Shown one piece after another: positions 8,082 through 13,678 of a DNA stretch of 37,793 nucleotides. The DNA is from a virus: the IMG/VR virus record IMGVR_UViG_3300036791_001200, positions 1 through 37,793 of that record; one strand, written 5' to 3'. The notes under the pieces were generated by a model. It was not told where the DNA came from. It ran no database searches and saw nothing but the letters and a program-made list of their open reading frames with translations. A program made the translations under genes and the position numbers. Position 1 is the stretch's first letter; every line of letters begins with the position of its first letter.

Positions 8082-8416
8082 GTCGGAGGTTCAGTGGTTA
8101 GGGAGTCAGTAAGTAACGCTGAGAGATCGACGCCCTGTGCATGCGCTTGGTTGACGATGCGCAACAGGAACAAATGATGCTGCTGCGGCTGGGAGGCGAT
8201 ATCGAGTTCCTTGGGTAAAGTGGAGACGATCGCCTTGAAGACACCCAGGGGGTCTTCAGGCAGTTTAGCGATCAACGCGTCGAGCATCACCTCCGGCGTC
8301 AACTGCGCGTGCTCGTTGAGCGCGACATGGAAACGCTCGCGCCAATTACGGCCGGCAGACTGCGGAAGCAGCGGCTGGTCGAGCGACGCCAGAGCGTCGC
8401 GATTGCTCAGGCTCAT
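8069..8416 (-). CDS. Candidate terminase small subunit (115 aa)
   Basis: A helical 115-aa protein directly upstream of, and overlapping, the large terminase gene, the usual place for the DNA-recognising small subunit. I see no clear HTH, so the role rests on position. The N-terminus (residues 6-13, RDALASLD) is encoded by a copy of the interspersed palindrome (8383-8400); the conserved-looking part begins around NWRERFHVALNEHA. There is no clear Shine-Dalgarno before the ATG at 8416, so the true start is uncertain and the palindrome may have supplied or displaced the original N-terminus. Confidence 0.6.
   Translation of the reverse strand: MSLSNRDALASLDQPLLPQSAGRNWRERFHVALNEHAQLTPEVMLDALIAKLPEDPLGVFKAIVSTLPKELDIASQPQQHHLFLLRIVNQAHAQGVDLSALLTDSLTTEPPTWLS
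8383..8400 (-). repeat. Interspersed 18-bp palindrome, copy 4
   Basis: GCGACGCTCTGGCGTCGC (minus strand), one loop change, in the first codons of the small-terminase candidate; read as RDALASL. Confidence 0.8.
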
Positions 8417-8457
8417 AAGTGAGACGGTTTAGCGCACCCCGTGAGACAAATCAAGCC

Positions 8458-8547
8458 TCACCAGTGGAGACGCGGCAAAACTTCATAGTTGGCGAGAGCG
8501 AGAGCGAACAAACCGAGCCAGACCAGCGCTGCAATCACCGCATCCAT
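8458..8547 (-). CDS. Possible 29-aa single-span membrane peptide
   Basis: A short frame MDAVIAALVWLGLFALALAN followed by YEVLPRLHW, with one strong hydrophobic helix. AGGTG lies 8 bases upstream of the ATG. It overlaps the end of another candidate small frame by 13 bases and precedes the small-terminase candidate on the same strand, matching the tight packing of this operon. It is too short to assign; a holin-like or regulatory membrane peptide is possible. Real translation is unproven. Confidence 0.4.
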   Translation of the reverse strand: MDAVIAALVWLGLFALALANYEVLPRLHW

Positions 8548-8678
8548 CGGACCGGCACCTGTTGGTCGACACTTTGGAGGCGCGAGATAGCCATTTGCAG
8601 TGGGCGGGCAGTGTCGCCAGCGGCGCGACTGACCGAGGGCTTGTCCCAGTAGCGCCTCTTATAGTAAAAGCCGCACAT
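8535..8678 (-). CDS. Possible 47-aa small ORF upstream of packaging genes
   Basis: The frame starts MCGFYYKRRYWDKPSVSRAA and ends QQVPVRWMR. The composition (aromatic and basic N-terminus, amphipathic middle) looks protein-like, and its end overlaps the next small frame by 13 bases. Against it: the start codon overlaps the start of the divergent zinc-ribbon gene, and there is only a weak purine stretch upstream. Kept as a low-confidence candidate for the first gene of the late left operon. Confidence 0.28.
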   Translation of the reverse strand: MCGFYYKRRYWDKPSVSRAAGDTARPLQMAISRLQSVDQQVPVRWMR

Positions 8679-8943
8679 GCAAGCTCTAAGGAACTGCGCA
8701 TTCTGTGGCGAAGAGTTCTTACCGTGGCCATGGGCAAATAATCAACGCTATTGCTCGAAACCGTGCTACTGGCGAGCAGCCTACCGACGAAAAGCAGCGG
8801 CGCTGCAAGGCGTAACCTGCCCAGAATGCCTCAACGGCTTCAAACAAAACCGCACGGATCAGCGATTTTGTTCGGGTTCCTGCCGCGCCCGTTGGAGTTT
8901 GCGACAAAGAGCCATTGTTGGACCAGGCGAGGATTTCACCTAA
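8677..8943 (+). CDS. Double zinc-ribbon protein (88 aa)
   Basis: It has two Cys4 units of the form CxxC-x(n)-CxxxC: C7, C10, C26, C30 and C48, C51, C65, C69, joined by a basic linker YWRAAYRRKAAALQG. Such treble-clef or ribbon proteins in phage genomes usually bind nucleic acid, sometimes acting with HNH endonucleases or regulators, but no catalytic residues are present here. It is transcribed away from the packaging operon and stands alone. The ATG lacks a strong Shine-Dalgarno; a TATAGT stretch about 20 bases upstream could be a -10 box. Start uncertain; the zinc-binding call is firm from the motif. Confidence 0.7.
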   Translation: MQALRNCAFCGEEFLPWPWANNQRYCSKPCYWRAAYRRKAAALQGVTCPECLNGFKQNRTDQRFCSGSCRARWSLRQRAIVGPGEDFT

Positions 8944-9226
8944 TTTCACCTGATTTTGCTAGCTTTTTCCAATGCTCACGACGAAAATTTTTCAAAATTC
9001 TGGAGGTGTCAGGTTCGTCCACGTCCACGTGAGGGAGGGGTCACCGGCCGGCGGGGGGTCTACCGATCGGCGTCTCAATAAGGCGAATCTCTGGAATTGA
9101 GACAATTCCCTGTCGGCAAGATGGTTGCGGTTTGGGTGCAGCCATCGAAAGCCGCAGTGATATCAATAGCTTGCGACGTGCCAGCGATTGTGTAGACCGC
9201 TGGCGGCACGGCTTCCGATAATCCGG
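8944..9226. other. Intergenic stretch without a recognised gene
   Basis: No convincing coding frame was found. It begins with AT-rich sequence containing an imperfect palindrome GAAAATTTTTCAAAATTC near 8983, which may end the zinc-ribbon transcript, followed by a GC-rich patch with CCGGCCGGCGGGGGG near 9042. Frames crossing this region on the minus strand are extensions of the repeat array that follows and do not look like proteins. Confidence 0.4.
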
Positions 9227-9387
9227 CCGAGCGCGCACCGCGTCGCCAGGCTGCCACGCACCGCGCCGAGCGCGCACCGCATCGCCAGGCTGCTGCGCAC
9301 CGCATCGCCAGGCTGCTGCGCACCGCACCGAGCGCGCACCGCATCATCAGGCTGCTGCGCACCGCGTCGCCAGGCTACCGCGCACCA
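9227..9387. repeat. 23-bp tandem repeat array with interleaved 14-bp unit
   Basis: Five degenerate copies of a unit like GCACCGCRTCGCCAGGCTGC(YRC) run through this stretch, at about 9236, 9275, 9298, 9335 and 9358. After the first and third copies an extra GCACCGCRCCGAGC unit is inserted, giving a higher-order pattern. It is noncoding and lies just downstream of the RuvC-like gene on the other strand. Unit phase is approximate. The GGCGATGC core on the minus strand recurs in the array at 13237-13349. Confidence 0.8.
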
Positions 9388-9410
9388 CGACAACGCTTAG
9401 CTAACGCATC

Positions 9411-9430
9411 ACGCATCATGCACGATGCGT
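9411..9430 (-). terminator. Hairpin at the end of the RuvC-like gene
   Basis: A perfect 7-bp stem ACGCATC/GATGCGT with a six-base loop spans the stop codon of the RuvC-like gene. There is no long T tract after it, so it is either a weak terminator or an mRNA 3'-end stabiliser. Confidence 0.4.
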
Positions 9431-10033
9431 CGCGAGCCGATAACCAACCAAACCGATCAACGTTGCGTCTGCCATTCCAATTTGCACCGCTTGCGACGTA
9501 CGCGCCGGCATCGCGTCGACGAATCCAGGCACGGCGCGCGCGTGTGCCAGGCTAGCAGCCTTCCCAGCATTCAACAGGCTGCCGAATGTCAATTGAGACT
9601 TTGAGTCGCTAGACGCTTTCCCAGCGTTCAACAGGCTGCCGGACGATTGAGGCTTTGTGTTGAGTGATACCGATTGCACCACTGCACCCGCAAGCCGCTT
9701 CCACTGCACCGGCGCAACGCATTCGACGCGCAATCCCAGTGCAGCACACGCACCGAGTATCACGCCGTACGCTGTCATTTGGCTGGCAATGCTGGTTCTA
9801 CCTTGCCGCGGCATCGCCGATTGCCGCTCAACAGCCACCATCTCAACATCACTGTTATCATCCAACAGCCGCAACAGCATTGCCAGACCAGCAGCATCAC
9901 GAGGCAACGTCACTAACCGACTGACACGCATCGTTTTACCGGTTTCAATCACGGCAACAGCGCCAAAAACGCCAGGATCGACAGCCAAAAACAACCAACA
10001 ACCCCCCAACAACCTAATCCATTGATAACGCAC
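9416..10033 (-). CDS. RuvC-like Holliday junction resolvase with an internal duplication
   Basis: An RNase H-fold resolvase that would cut branched DNA before packaging. Visible motifs are LAVDPGVFGAVAV (first catalytic Asp, D19), MVAVERQ (Glu E69), and a C-terminal GMADATLIG (D189) followed by LVGYRLATH, typical of RuvC-like phage proteins. Residues about 121-160 are an insert in which GSLLNAGKA occurs twice (132-140 and 151-159), replacing the usual short linker between QWKR and the C-terminal helix. The GTG start at 10033 is tentative; a later TTG just before LAVDPG is possible. Three GGTTGATTA iterons lie directly upstream, suggesting autoregulation or an origin element. Confidence 0.75.
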   Translation of the reverse strand: MRYQWIRLLGGCWLFLAVDPGVFGAVAVIETGKTMRVSRLVTLPRDAAGLAMLLRLLDDNSDVEMVAVERQSAMPRQGRTSIASQMTAYGVILGACAALGLRVECVAPVQWKRLAGAVVQSVSLNTKPQSSGSLLNAGKASSDSKSQLTFGSLLNAGKAASLAHARAVPGFVDAMPARTSQAVQIGMADATLIGLVGYRLATHRA

Positions 10034-10037
10034 ACAA

Positions 10038-10064
10038 TAATCAACCTAATCAACCTAATCAACC
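10038..10064. repeat. Three 9-bp iterons TAATCAACC with an inverted fourth copy downstream
   Basis: Perfect head-to-tail copies at 10038-10046, 10047-10055 and 10056-10064. The reverse complement GGTTGATTA occurs at 10149-10157. Iterons of this type are binding sites for a dedicated protein (replication initiator or repressor). They end 5 bases before the RuvC-like start codon. Confidence 0.85.
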
Positions 10065-10231
10065 TTTTCCTTCTTGTTACATCCATAGACGTGGTAACGT
10101 ATATGTGATAATTATTACAGTATGGTCGCAGCTTATTTCTATCAAAAAGGTTGATTAGTTGTTACTTACTGATAAATTTCAATAAGTTAGGTCGCTACAC
10201 AGGTTGCTTAAGGTCGCTCCATAAATTATCA

Positions 10232-10260
10232 TTGACAAGCCTAAACCCCTCTCCTATTAT
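10232..10260 (+). promoter_or_regulatory. Promoter P1 of the small-gene cassette
   Basis: TTGACA (10232-10237), 17-base spacer, TATTAT (10255-10260): a near-consensus sigma70 promoter. The flank CATTGACAA is shared with three further promoters in this cassette. Confidence 0.8.
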
Positions 10261-10289
10261 CAATGACAACCAAGCAGGAGTTTAAGCCC

Positions 10290-10604
10290 ATGTTCACTGT
10301 CACCTACGATATTGTCACTGAGGAAAGTGCTGCCGAGGGAGAGACTGCGGAAGCGGGGTTTATCATTGAAAATACACCGCTCCGCGATGCCATAAAGGCA
10401 TTATTCGAAACGCATTCTTGTCACTGCGAAGGAATCCAGTGCATTGAAGCGAACGAATCGCCGATGCGTTCGCCTAACTCGGTCACAGTCTTCAACGGCA
10501 GCAACTATCTAACTGGTGCCTGCGAATCGCGTTCGCTGCATATGCCCGCTAATCTTACAGCGTCAACACGTCGACGCATTGCCCGTTTAGTCGGAGCACG
10601 CTGA
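10290..10604 (+). CDS. Small accessory phage protein (104 aa)
   Basis: The start ATG at 10290 is chosen because AGGAG lies 9 bases upstream; an earlier in-frame ATG at 10263 falls at the likely transcription start. The product begins MFTVTYDIVTEESAAEGETA and resembles, from memory, a widespread small phage and plasmid protein starting FTVTYxIVTxES, of unknown function. It is acidic at the N-terminus, has three Cys (SCHCEGIQC), and ends in a basic helix. It is the first gene after promoter P1. Confidence 0.75.
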   Translation: MFTVTYDIVTEESAAEGETAEAGFIIENTPLRDAIKALFETHSCHCEGIQCIEANESPMRSPNSVTVFNGSNYLTGACESRSLHMPANLTASTRRRIARLVGAR

Positions 10605-10687
10605 TGCGCTACTTCAAGCACGGCGGCTTGCGATTTGTTCGTGTGTGGCGCTTGCAAGTTTCGTTCTGCATATGCCGGAGAGGTTGA
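10604..10687 (+). CDS. Possible 27-aa basic peptide
   Basis: The start overlaps the preceding stop (TGATG) and the frame encodes MRYFKHGGLRFVRVWRLQVS plus FCICRRG. Very short Arg- and aromatic-rich proteins of this pattern occur in small-gene cassettes of alphaproteobacterial phages as I recall them, and the one-base coupling argues for translation. No function can be given. Confidence 0.45.
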   Translation: MRYFKHGGLRFVRVWRLQVSFCICRRG

Positions 10688-10691
10688 AGCC

Positions 10692-10814
10692 GTGCGTCGA
10701 ATCATAGCTTGGATATTCGATCCTGCCGACGGCTGCGCAGGATTAGCGTTGCTTCTGCAATGTGCGGTTGTGATGGCTTTCGTGCTCGCAATCGCCATTC
10801 ACGCAATGCAGTAA
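10692..10814 (+). CDS. Possible 40-aa single-span membrane protein
   Basis: A GTG start at 10692 has GGAGAGG about 8 bases upstream. The peptide has a short basic N-terminus, FDPADGCAGLALLLQCAVVM, then AFVLAIAIHAMQ: one transmembrane helix at about residues 16-38. It sits between two cassette genes. This frame is also in phase with the 104-aa gene upstream, separated by a TGA and an intervening Cys-containing stretch. Function unknown. Confidence 0.5.
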   Translation: MRRIIAWIFDPADGCAGLALLLQCAVVMAFVLAIAIHAMQ

Positions 10815-10841
10815 TCGCATTGCGGTTATTCTCGTTTGTCA

Positions 10842-10870
10842 TTGACAACGCTTCCGCTCTACACTATATC
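10842..10870 (+). promoter_or_regulatory. Promoter P2 of the small-gene cassette
   Basis: TTGACA (10842-10847), 17-base spacer, TATATC (10865-10870), preceded by GTCA as in P3. It drives the gene starting at 10906. Confidence 0.75.
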
Positions 10871-10905
10871 CCATTGCATCAACAGTCGAACAAGGAATCA
10901 CTCTA

Positions 10906-11403
10906 ATGCGTTCTCAATCTTATCCTGCATCTATTCCAGACGCCTACGCGTCGCAAACCGATCTTAGCGACGCGTACCGCGCCGGTTGGAACCATGGCCA
11001 CGGCATTGCGTGCCATAACGTGCCCACCATCGGTGCGCGCATCTTCAGTGACAGCTTAGGACGCGTAACTGTCAACGCTGCGAACGTGCGTGAAGTACAC
11101 GAAGCGGCATGCTTTGAAGCGGCAGACAATGCCCGTCAATACTCACCTTTTGAGTTCACGGCACACGCGTTCAACCAGTACGGCGATGGCGGCTGGTTCA
11201 TCCTGCCTTATGGTGAAGACAAGCGCGGCCCGTTTGACAGCGAAGCCGAAGCACGTGCCGAAGCTGACGAAGATGACGACATCGCCGAATTGCCATCATC
11301 CGAAGAAGTATGGCAGGCATTTGAGGCTGGCCAGGCCGATGCGATCGCGGCTGATCTGGCGACGTATGATGATGCAGACTACGGCATTGCAGACAATGCG
11401 TAA
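10906..11403 (+). CDS. Acidic accessory phage protein (165 aa)
   Basis: The ATG has AAGGA 9 bases upstream and follows promoter P2. The N-terminal third has a Tyr/Asp-rich segment (DAYASQTDLSDAYRAGWNHG), the middle has FEFTAHAFNQYGDGGWF, and the C-terminus has an EVWQAFEAGQADAIAADLAT helix ending in DDADYGI. These two blocks look like a family shared among alphaproteobacterial phages and plasmids (recognised as conserved, function unknown). It is strongly acidic, soluble, with no membrane segment. The next gene starts inside its last codons. Confidence 0.8.
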   Translation: MRSQSYPASIPDAYASQTDLSDAYRAGWNHGHGIACHNVPTIGARIFSDSLGRVTVNAANVREVHEAACFEAADNARQYSPFEFTAHAFNQYGDGGWFILPYGEDKRGPFDSEAEARAEADEDDDIAELPSSEEVWQAFEAGQADAIAADLATYDDADYGIADNA

Positions 11404-11587
11404 CGGCGTGGCCTGGGTAACGGAACTAAACGCCTGGCTGGCTGATGCCGGTCAGGCAGCCGCAACGGTCGAAGAAGCATCGCAATGGCGTACTGTCGCG
11501 CCGCTTGCTGCTTCGTTCAAAATCATTGAAGCACGTCACGACGCGAAACGCATCATTACCAACATAAAGGCACAGATCAATGCGTAA
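11396..11587 (+). CDS. Small accessory protein (63 aa)
   Basis: The start at 11396 lies in the last codons of the preceding gene (ATGCGTAAC, where TAA is that gene's stop). The product MRNGVAWVTELNAWLADAGQ onward is helical and ends with a basic helix KRIITNIKAQINA. The frame is open well upstream, but that part only shadows the previous gene. Function unknown; coupling suggests co-expression with both neighbours. Confidence 0.65.
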   Translation: MRNGVAWVTELNAWLADAGQAAATVEEASQWRTVAPLAASFKIIEARHDAKRIITNIKAQINA

Positions 11588-11918
11588 CCATGATGCGTTC
11601 ACTCGCGCCTATTTTGAGGCGATGGAATGGACCGACTGCACCAGCGACGAGCTTGAAAACGCCGACGGGTGGTCGGATGAACTGATCGCATCATCCGAAC
11701 GGGACTGCGTTTCATTCCAAGAGACCAACACCGACGATCTGACAGACATTGACCCTGCGCAAGCTGGCCATGATTTCTGGCTGACGCGCAACCGTCATGG
11801 TGCCGGCTTTTGGGATCGTGGTTACGGCGCAGTTGGTGACAGATTAACCGAGGCTGCGCACGCGTATGGTGCAGTCGATTTGTACGCTGGCGATGATAAC
11901 CTGATTTACGGCATGTGA
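11580..11918 (+). CDS. Conserved small phage/plasmid protein (112 aa)
   Basis: A block AGHDFWLTRNRHGAGFWDRG (residues 61-80) followed by GDRLTEAAHAYGAVDLYAGD is a hallmark of a very widespread phage and plasmid protein family of unknown function. The N-terminus FTRAYFEAMEWTD and acidic middle also fit. The start overlaps the preceding stop in the same ATGCGTAAC arrangement as the previous junction. Soluble, acidic, with no catalytic motif that I can name. Confidence 0.85.
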   Translation: MRNHDAFTRAYFEAMEWTDCTSDELENADGWSDELIASSERDCVSFQETNTDDLTDIDPAQAGHDFWLTRNRHGAGFWDRGYGAVGDRLTEAAHAYGAVDLYAGDDNLIYGM

Positions 11919-11948
11919 AGAGCGCATGCCGGTTTCTATCATTTGTCA

Positions 11949-11977
11949 TTGACAATTCCCTAGCGTGCCGCTACATT
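11949..11977 (+). promoter_or_regulatory. Promoter P3 of the small-gene cassette
   Basis: TTGACA (11949-11954), 17-base spacer, TACATT (11972-11977). The upstream TTTGTCA matches P2 base for base. Confidence 0.75.
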
Positions 11978-12019
11978 CCTCCCGTCGAACAACATCTAAT
12001 CAGTAGGAACACTCAAACA

Positions 12020-12406
12020 GTGAAACACAATCACGAATGCTTCGACTCTCTCTTTGCTGCCGGCATTAGTTACGCCGATGCGATCGCGTTGCGACGCATC
12101 GCCATGACGCTGCATCGCTGGCATGAACTGCAATGCGGTACCGACAACGTTGCGGTCGAGCGTGATGAAACAACGGGCAAACCGTACTATCATTTCAGCA
12201 ACAGCAACCACCGGCCGCAGATTGCCGATCGCGAGGCTGGCGCGCTGCGGCGCCTTGCTGCGATCATGCAGCGCTACCCTTCACTCCAATCCTACGTGCA
12301 AGGTGATCCGCGCGGCGCCAGCCTGTACGTGTTGCGTCCTGGTGACGTTCCCGCGGGCGAGCATGCTGAAAGCTATTACAACCGCGGCATTGCGGTTTAC
12401 CGGTAA
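12020..12406 (+). CDS. Conserved small phage protein (128 aa)
   Basis: The GTG at 12020 is preferred because the frame's earlier ATG (11915) lies upstream of promoter P3; AGGA is 11 bases before it. Segments MTLHRWHELQCG, VERDETTGKPYYHF, IADREAGALRRLAAIM and GASLYVLRPGDVPAG are shared, from memory, with a widespread phage family of unknown function. There are no membrane spans and no catalytic signature. Expressed from P3. Confidence 0.8.
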   Translation: MKHNHECFDSLFAAGISYADAIALRRIAMTLHRWHELQCGTDNVAVERDETTGKPYYHFSNSNHRPQIADREAGALRRLAAIMQRYPSLQSYVQGDPRGASLYVLRPGDVPAGEHAESYYNRGIAVYR

Positions 12407-12420
12407 CAGGAACCAGAACG

Positions 12421-12702
12421 ATGATTAGCTATAACGAATGGATTGACGGGCAGGCGAAAACGATTGCTAGCGCGGTCAACCGTCTCGCTTGTCATGGTAA
12501 CTTCACCGCGGCCGTGTACGTGCTGCCGTCGCACGGTGCGACGGCAGGCAGCCTTGTTGTCAGTACATCGCAACTGGCAGACGCATGCGACGTGGTACGC
12601 TTCCCGGCACAAGGCAGCAATGTGATGGCCGTTCCACGTTCACACCTGCGGTCACTGCTATGGAACGCGTGCCGTCATATGCCAATTTTACCAGTGGAGT
12701 GA
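12421..12702 (+). CDS. Small accessory phage protein (93 aa)
   Basis: Begins MISYNEWIDGQAKTIASAVN, 14 bases after the previous stop, with GGAACCAGAACG as a weak ribosome-binding stretch. It appears to be alpha/beta, with hydrophobic strands (AAVYVLP, GSLVVST, VMAVP) and a C-terminal HLRSLLWNACRHMP helix. The family is not recognised. Co-transcribed with the genes on either side. Confidence 0.65.
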   Translation: MISYNEWIDGQAKTIASAVNRLACHGNFTAAVYVLPSHGATAGSLVVSTSQLADACDVVRFPAQGSNVMAVPRSHLRSLLWNACRHMPILPVE

Positions 12703-12709
12703 ATTTGAT

Positions 12710-12898
12710 ATGGCCAAGTTTACCCTTTCCATCGATTGCGGCAACGACGCGTTCAGTGACGCGCCGTTGACCGAGGTTTCCCGCATCCTGACCGCAACAG
12801 CCAAACAGCTTGCCGACAATGGCAAGCCGCAGCATGCGGCATTGCGCGACTATAGCGGCAACACATGCGGGGAATGGACGTTCACGCCCGACGCGTGA
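12710..12898 (+). CDS. Conserved small phage protein (62 aa)
   Basis: The motif pattern KFTLSIDCGNDAF...EVSRILTATAKQL...RDYSGNTCGEWTF is typical of a small family common in phages of Proteobacteria (function unknown). GGAG stands 10 bases before the ATG, inside the end of the preceding gene. The length of about 60 residues is usual for the family. Confidence 0.75.
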   Translation: MAKFTLSIDCGNDAFSDAPLTEVSRILTATAKQLADNGKPQHAALRDYSGNTCGEWTFTPDA

Positions 12899-12921
12899 CC
12901 GCTAGCCTATGAACAGCAACC

Positions 12922-12949
12922 AACGGCGCCACAAGCATGTGGCGCCGTT
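12922..12949 (+). terminator. Strong hairpin in leader of the 52-aa gene
   Basis: A perfect 9-bp stem AACGGCGCC/GGCGCCGTT with a 10-base loop. It sits after one gene and 20 bases before the start of the next. A close copy lies at 13154-13181, so the pair brackets the 52-aa gene. Confidence 0.6.
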
Positions 12950-12968
12950 CCTACATGGAGAATGGAAC

Positions 12969-13127
12969 ATGCAAGTCACTTACGCTATCGCCATGGCAGC
13001 CGGCCGTGACGCCGGCAATCGTAGCATGCGCGCCGCGGGATGCACGGCATGGTCAGAAGAAGACTATGCCGTTGCGGCCGCAGTCGTGGCACGGTTGCTA
13101 GGCTGCGACCATGACGGCTCGACGTGA
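12969..13127 (+). CDS. Small conserved phage protein (52 aa)
   Basis: The ATG at 12969 with GGAGA 8 bases upstream is chosen over an earlier ATG at 12909, which would translate through the hairpin. The segment GRDAGNRSMRAAGCTAWSEEDYA belongs to a recurring small phage protein type of unknown function. It is the last gene before the repeat arrays and is followed by a copy of the interspersed palindrome and then a second hairpin. Confidence 0.7.
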   Translation: MQVTYAIAMAAGRDAGNRSMRAAGCTAWSEEDYAVAAAVVARLLGCDHDGST

Positions 13128-13134
13128 TGGTCTC

Positions 13135-13152
13135 GCGACGCTCTTACGTCGC
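13135..13152 (+). repeat. Interspersed 18-bp palindrome, copy 5 (intergenic)
   Basis: GCGACGCTCTTACGTCGC, one stem change, just after the stop of the 52-aa gene and before the second 9-bp-stem hairpin. The only copy outside a gene. Confidence 0.8.
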
Positions 13153-13153
13153 C

Positions 13154-13181
13154 AACGGCGCCGCAGCGATGTGGCGCCGTT
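13154..13181 (+). terminator. Second copy of the 9-bp-stem hairpin
   Basis: The same 9-bp stem AACGGCGCC/GGCGCCGTT as at 12922-12949, with a partly identical loop ending GATGT, followed by TTCC. It probably terminates the transcript leaving the 52-aa gene. Confidence 0.6.
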
Positions 13182-13236
13182 TCCATGTACGCCAGCCGGT
13201 GCACGTCAGGCGTCAGGCCACCGCGTCACCAGGCCA

Positions 13237-13349
13237 GTGCACGTCAGGCCACCAGGCGATGCAGGCTAGGCCGGTGCACGTCAGGCCACCAGGCGATGCA
13301 GGCTAGGCCAGTGCACGTCACAGGCCACCAGGCGATGCAGGCTAGGCCA
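13237..13349. repeat. Tandem array of about 37 bp units (three copies)
   Basis: Units at 13237-13273, 13274-13310 and 13311-13349 begin GTGCACGTCAGGCCACCAGG and end GATGCAGGCTAGGCC plus one base; the third has a 2-base CA insertion. A degenerate copy precedes them (from about 13199), and four further GTGCAC boxes follow to 13443. Each unit contains the palindrome GTGCAC. Noncoding. Confidence 0.85.
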
Positions 13350-13493
13350 CGCGCGCCACCGAGCGCCACGTCACCAGGCGGTGCACAATCGCAACCGTGG
13401 CGTGCACAACCGCAACCCCACCGTGCACAACCACGACGTGCACATGCCGAAAATCGCCGGAAAAATTTCACCGAACCTTGGCGTCAAAAAATC

Positions 13494-13615
13494 GCCAGAC
13501 ATCACACGAATTTCCAGCGAAAAGCATGCTTTTTGCCAGACATCACACGAATTTCCAGCGAAAAGCATGCTTTTTGCCAGACATCACACGAATTTCCAGC
13601 GAAAAGCATGCTTTT
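13494..13615. repeat. Three 41-bp direct repeats carrying palindrome AAAAGCATGCTTTT
   Basis: Units at 13494-13534, 13535-13575 and 13576-13615 are essentially identical, each starting GCCAGACATCACACG and ending with the 14-bp palindrome AAAAGCATGCTTTT. A degenerate palindrome overlaps promoter P4, and an exact one occurs at 14634-14647. This looks like a protein-binding iteron array (operator, partition or origin type). Confidence 0.9.
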
Positions 13616-13642
13616 CCTTTCTCACCCGTCATCCATTGTTCA

Positions 13643-13671
13643 TTGACAACTATAGAAAAACATGCTTTAAC
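13643..13671 (+). promoter_or_regulatory. Promoter P4 with overlapping palindromic operator
   Basis: TTGACA (13643-13648), 17-base spacer, TTTAAC (13666-13671). The spacer and -10 box contain AAAACATGCTTT, a degenerate copy of the palindrome in the adjacent 41-bp repeats, so a protein binding the array could also occlude this promoter. Confidence 0.7.
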
Positions 13672-13678
13672 GTTGAGT

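Larger units (their letters stand above)
10034..10289. promoter_or_regulatory. AT-rich divergent control region
   Basis: The only extended AT-rich stretch in this half of the window, between the divergent RuvC-like gene and the small-gene cassette. It carries three perfect 9-bp iterons, an inverted fourth copy, a near-palindrome GTGATAATTATTAC around 10106, and a strong plus-strand promoter. It may be a bidirectional operator or a replication origin; the sequence does not decide which. Confidence 0.6.

Noticed and set aside
9041-9393. Minus-strand frames of 76-95 aa over the 23-bp array
   Set aside because: They are low-complexity translations of the repeats (AVRSSLAMRCALG) with no plausible fold.
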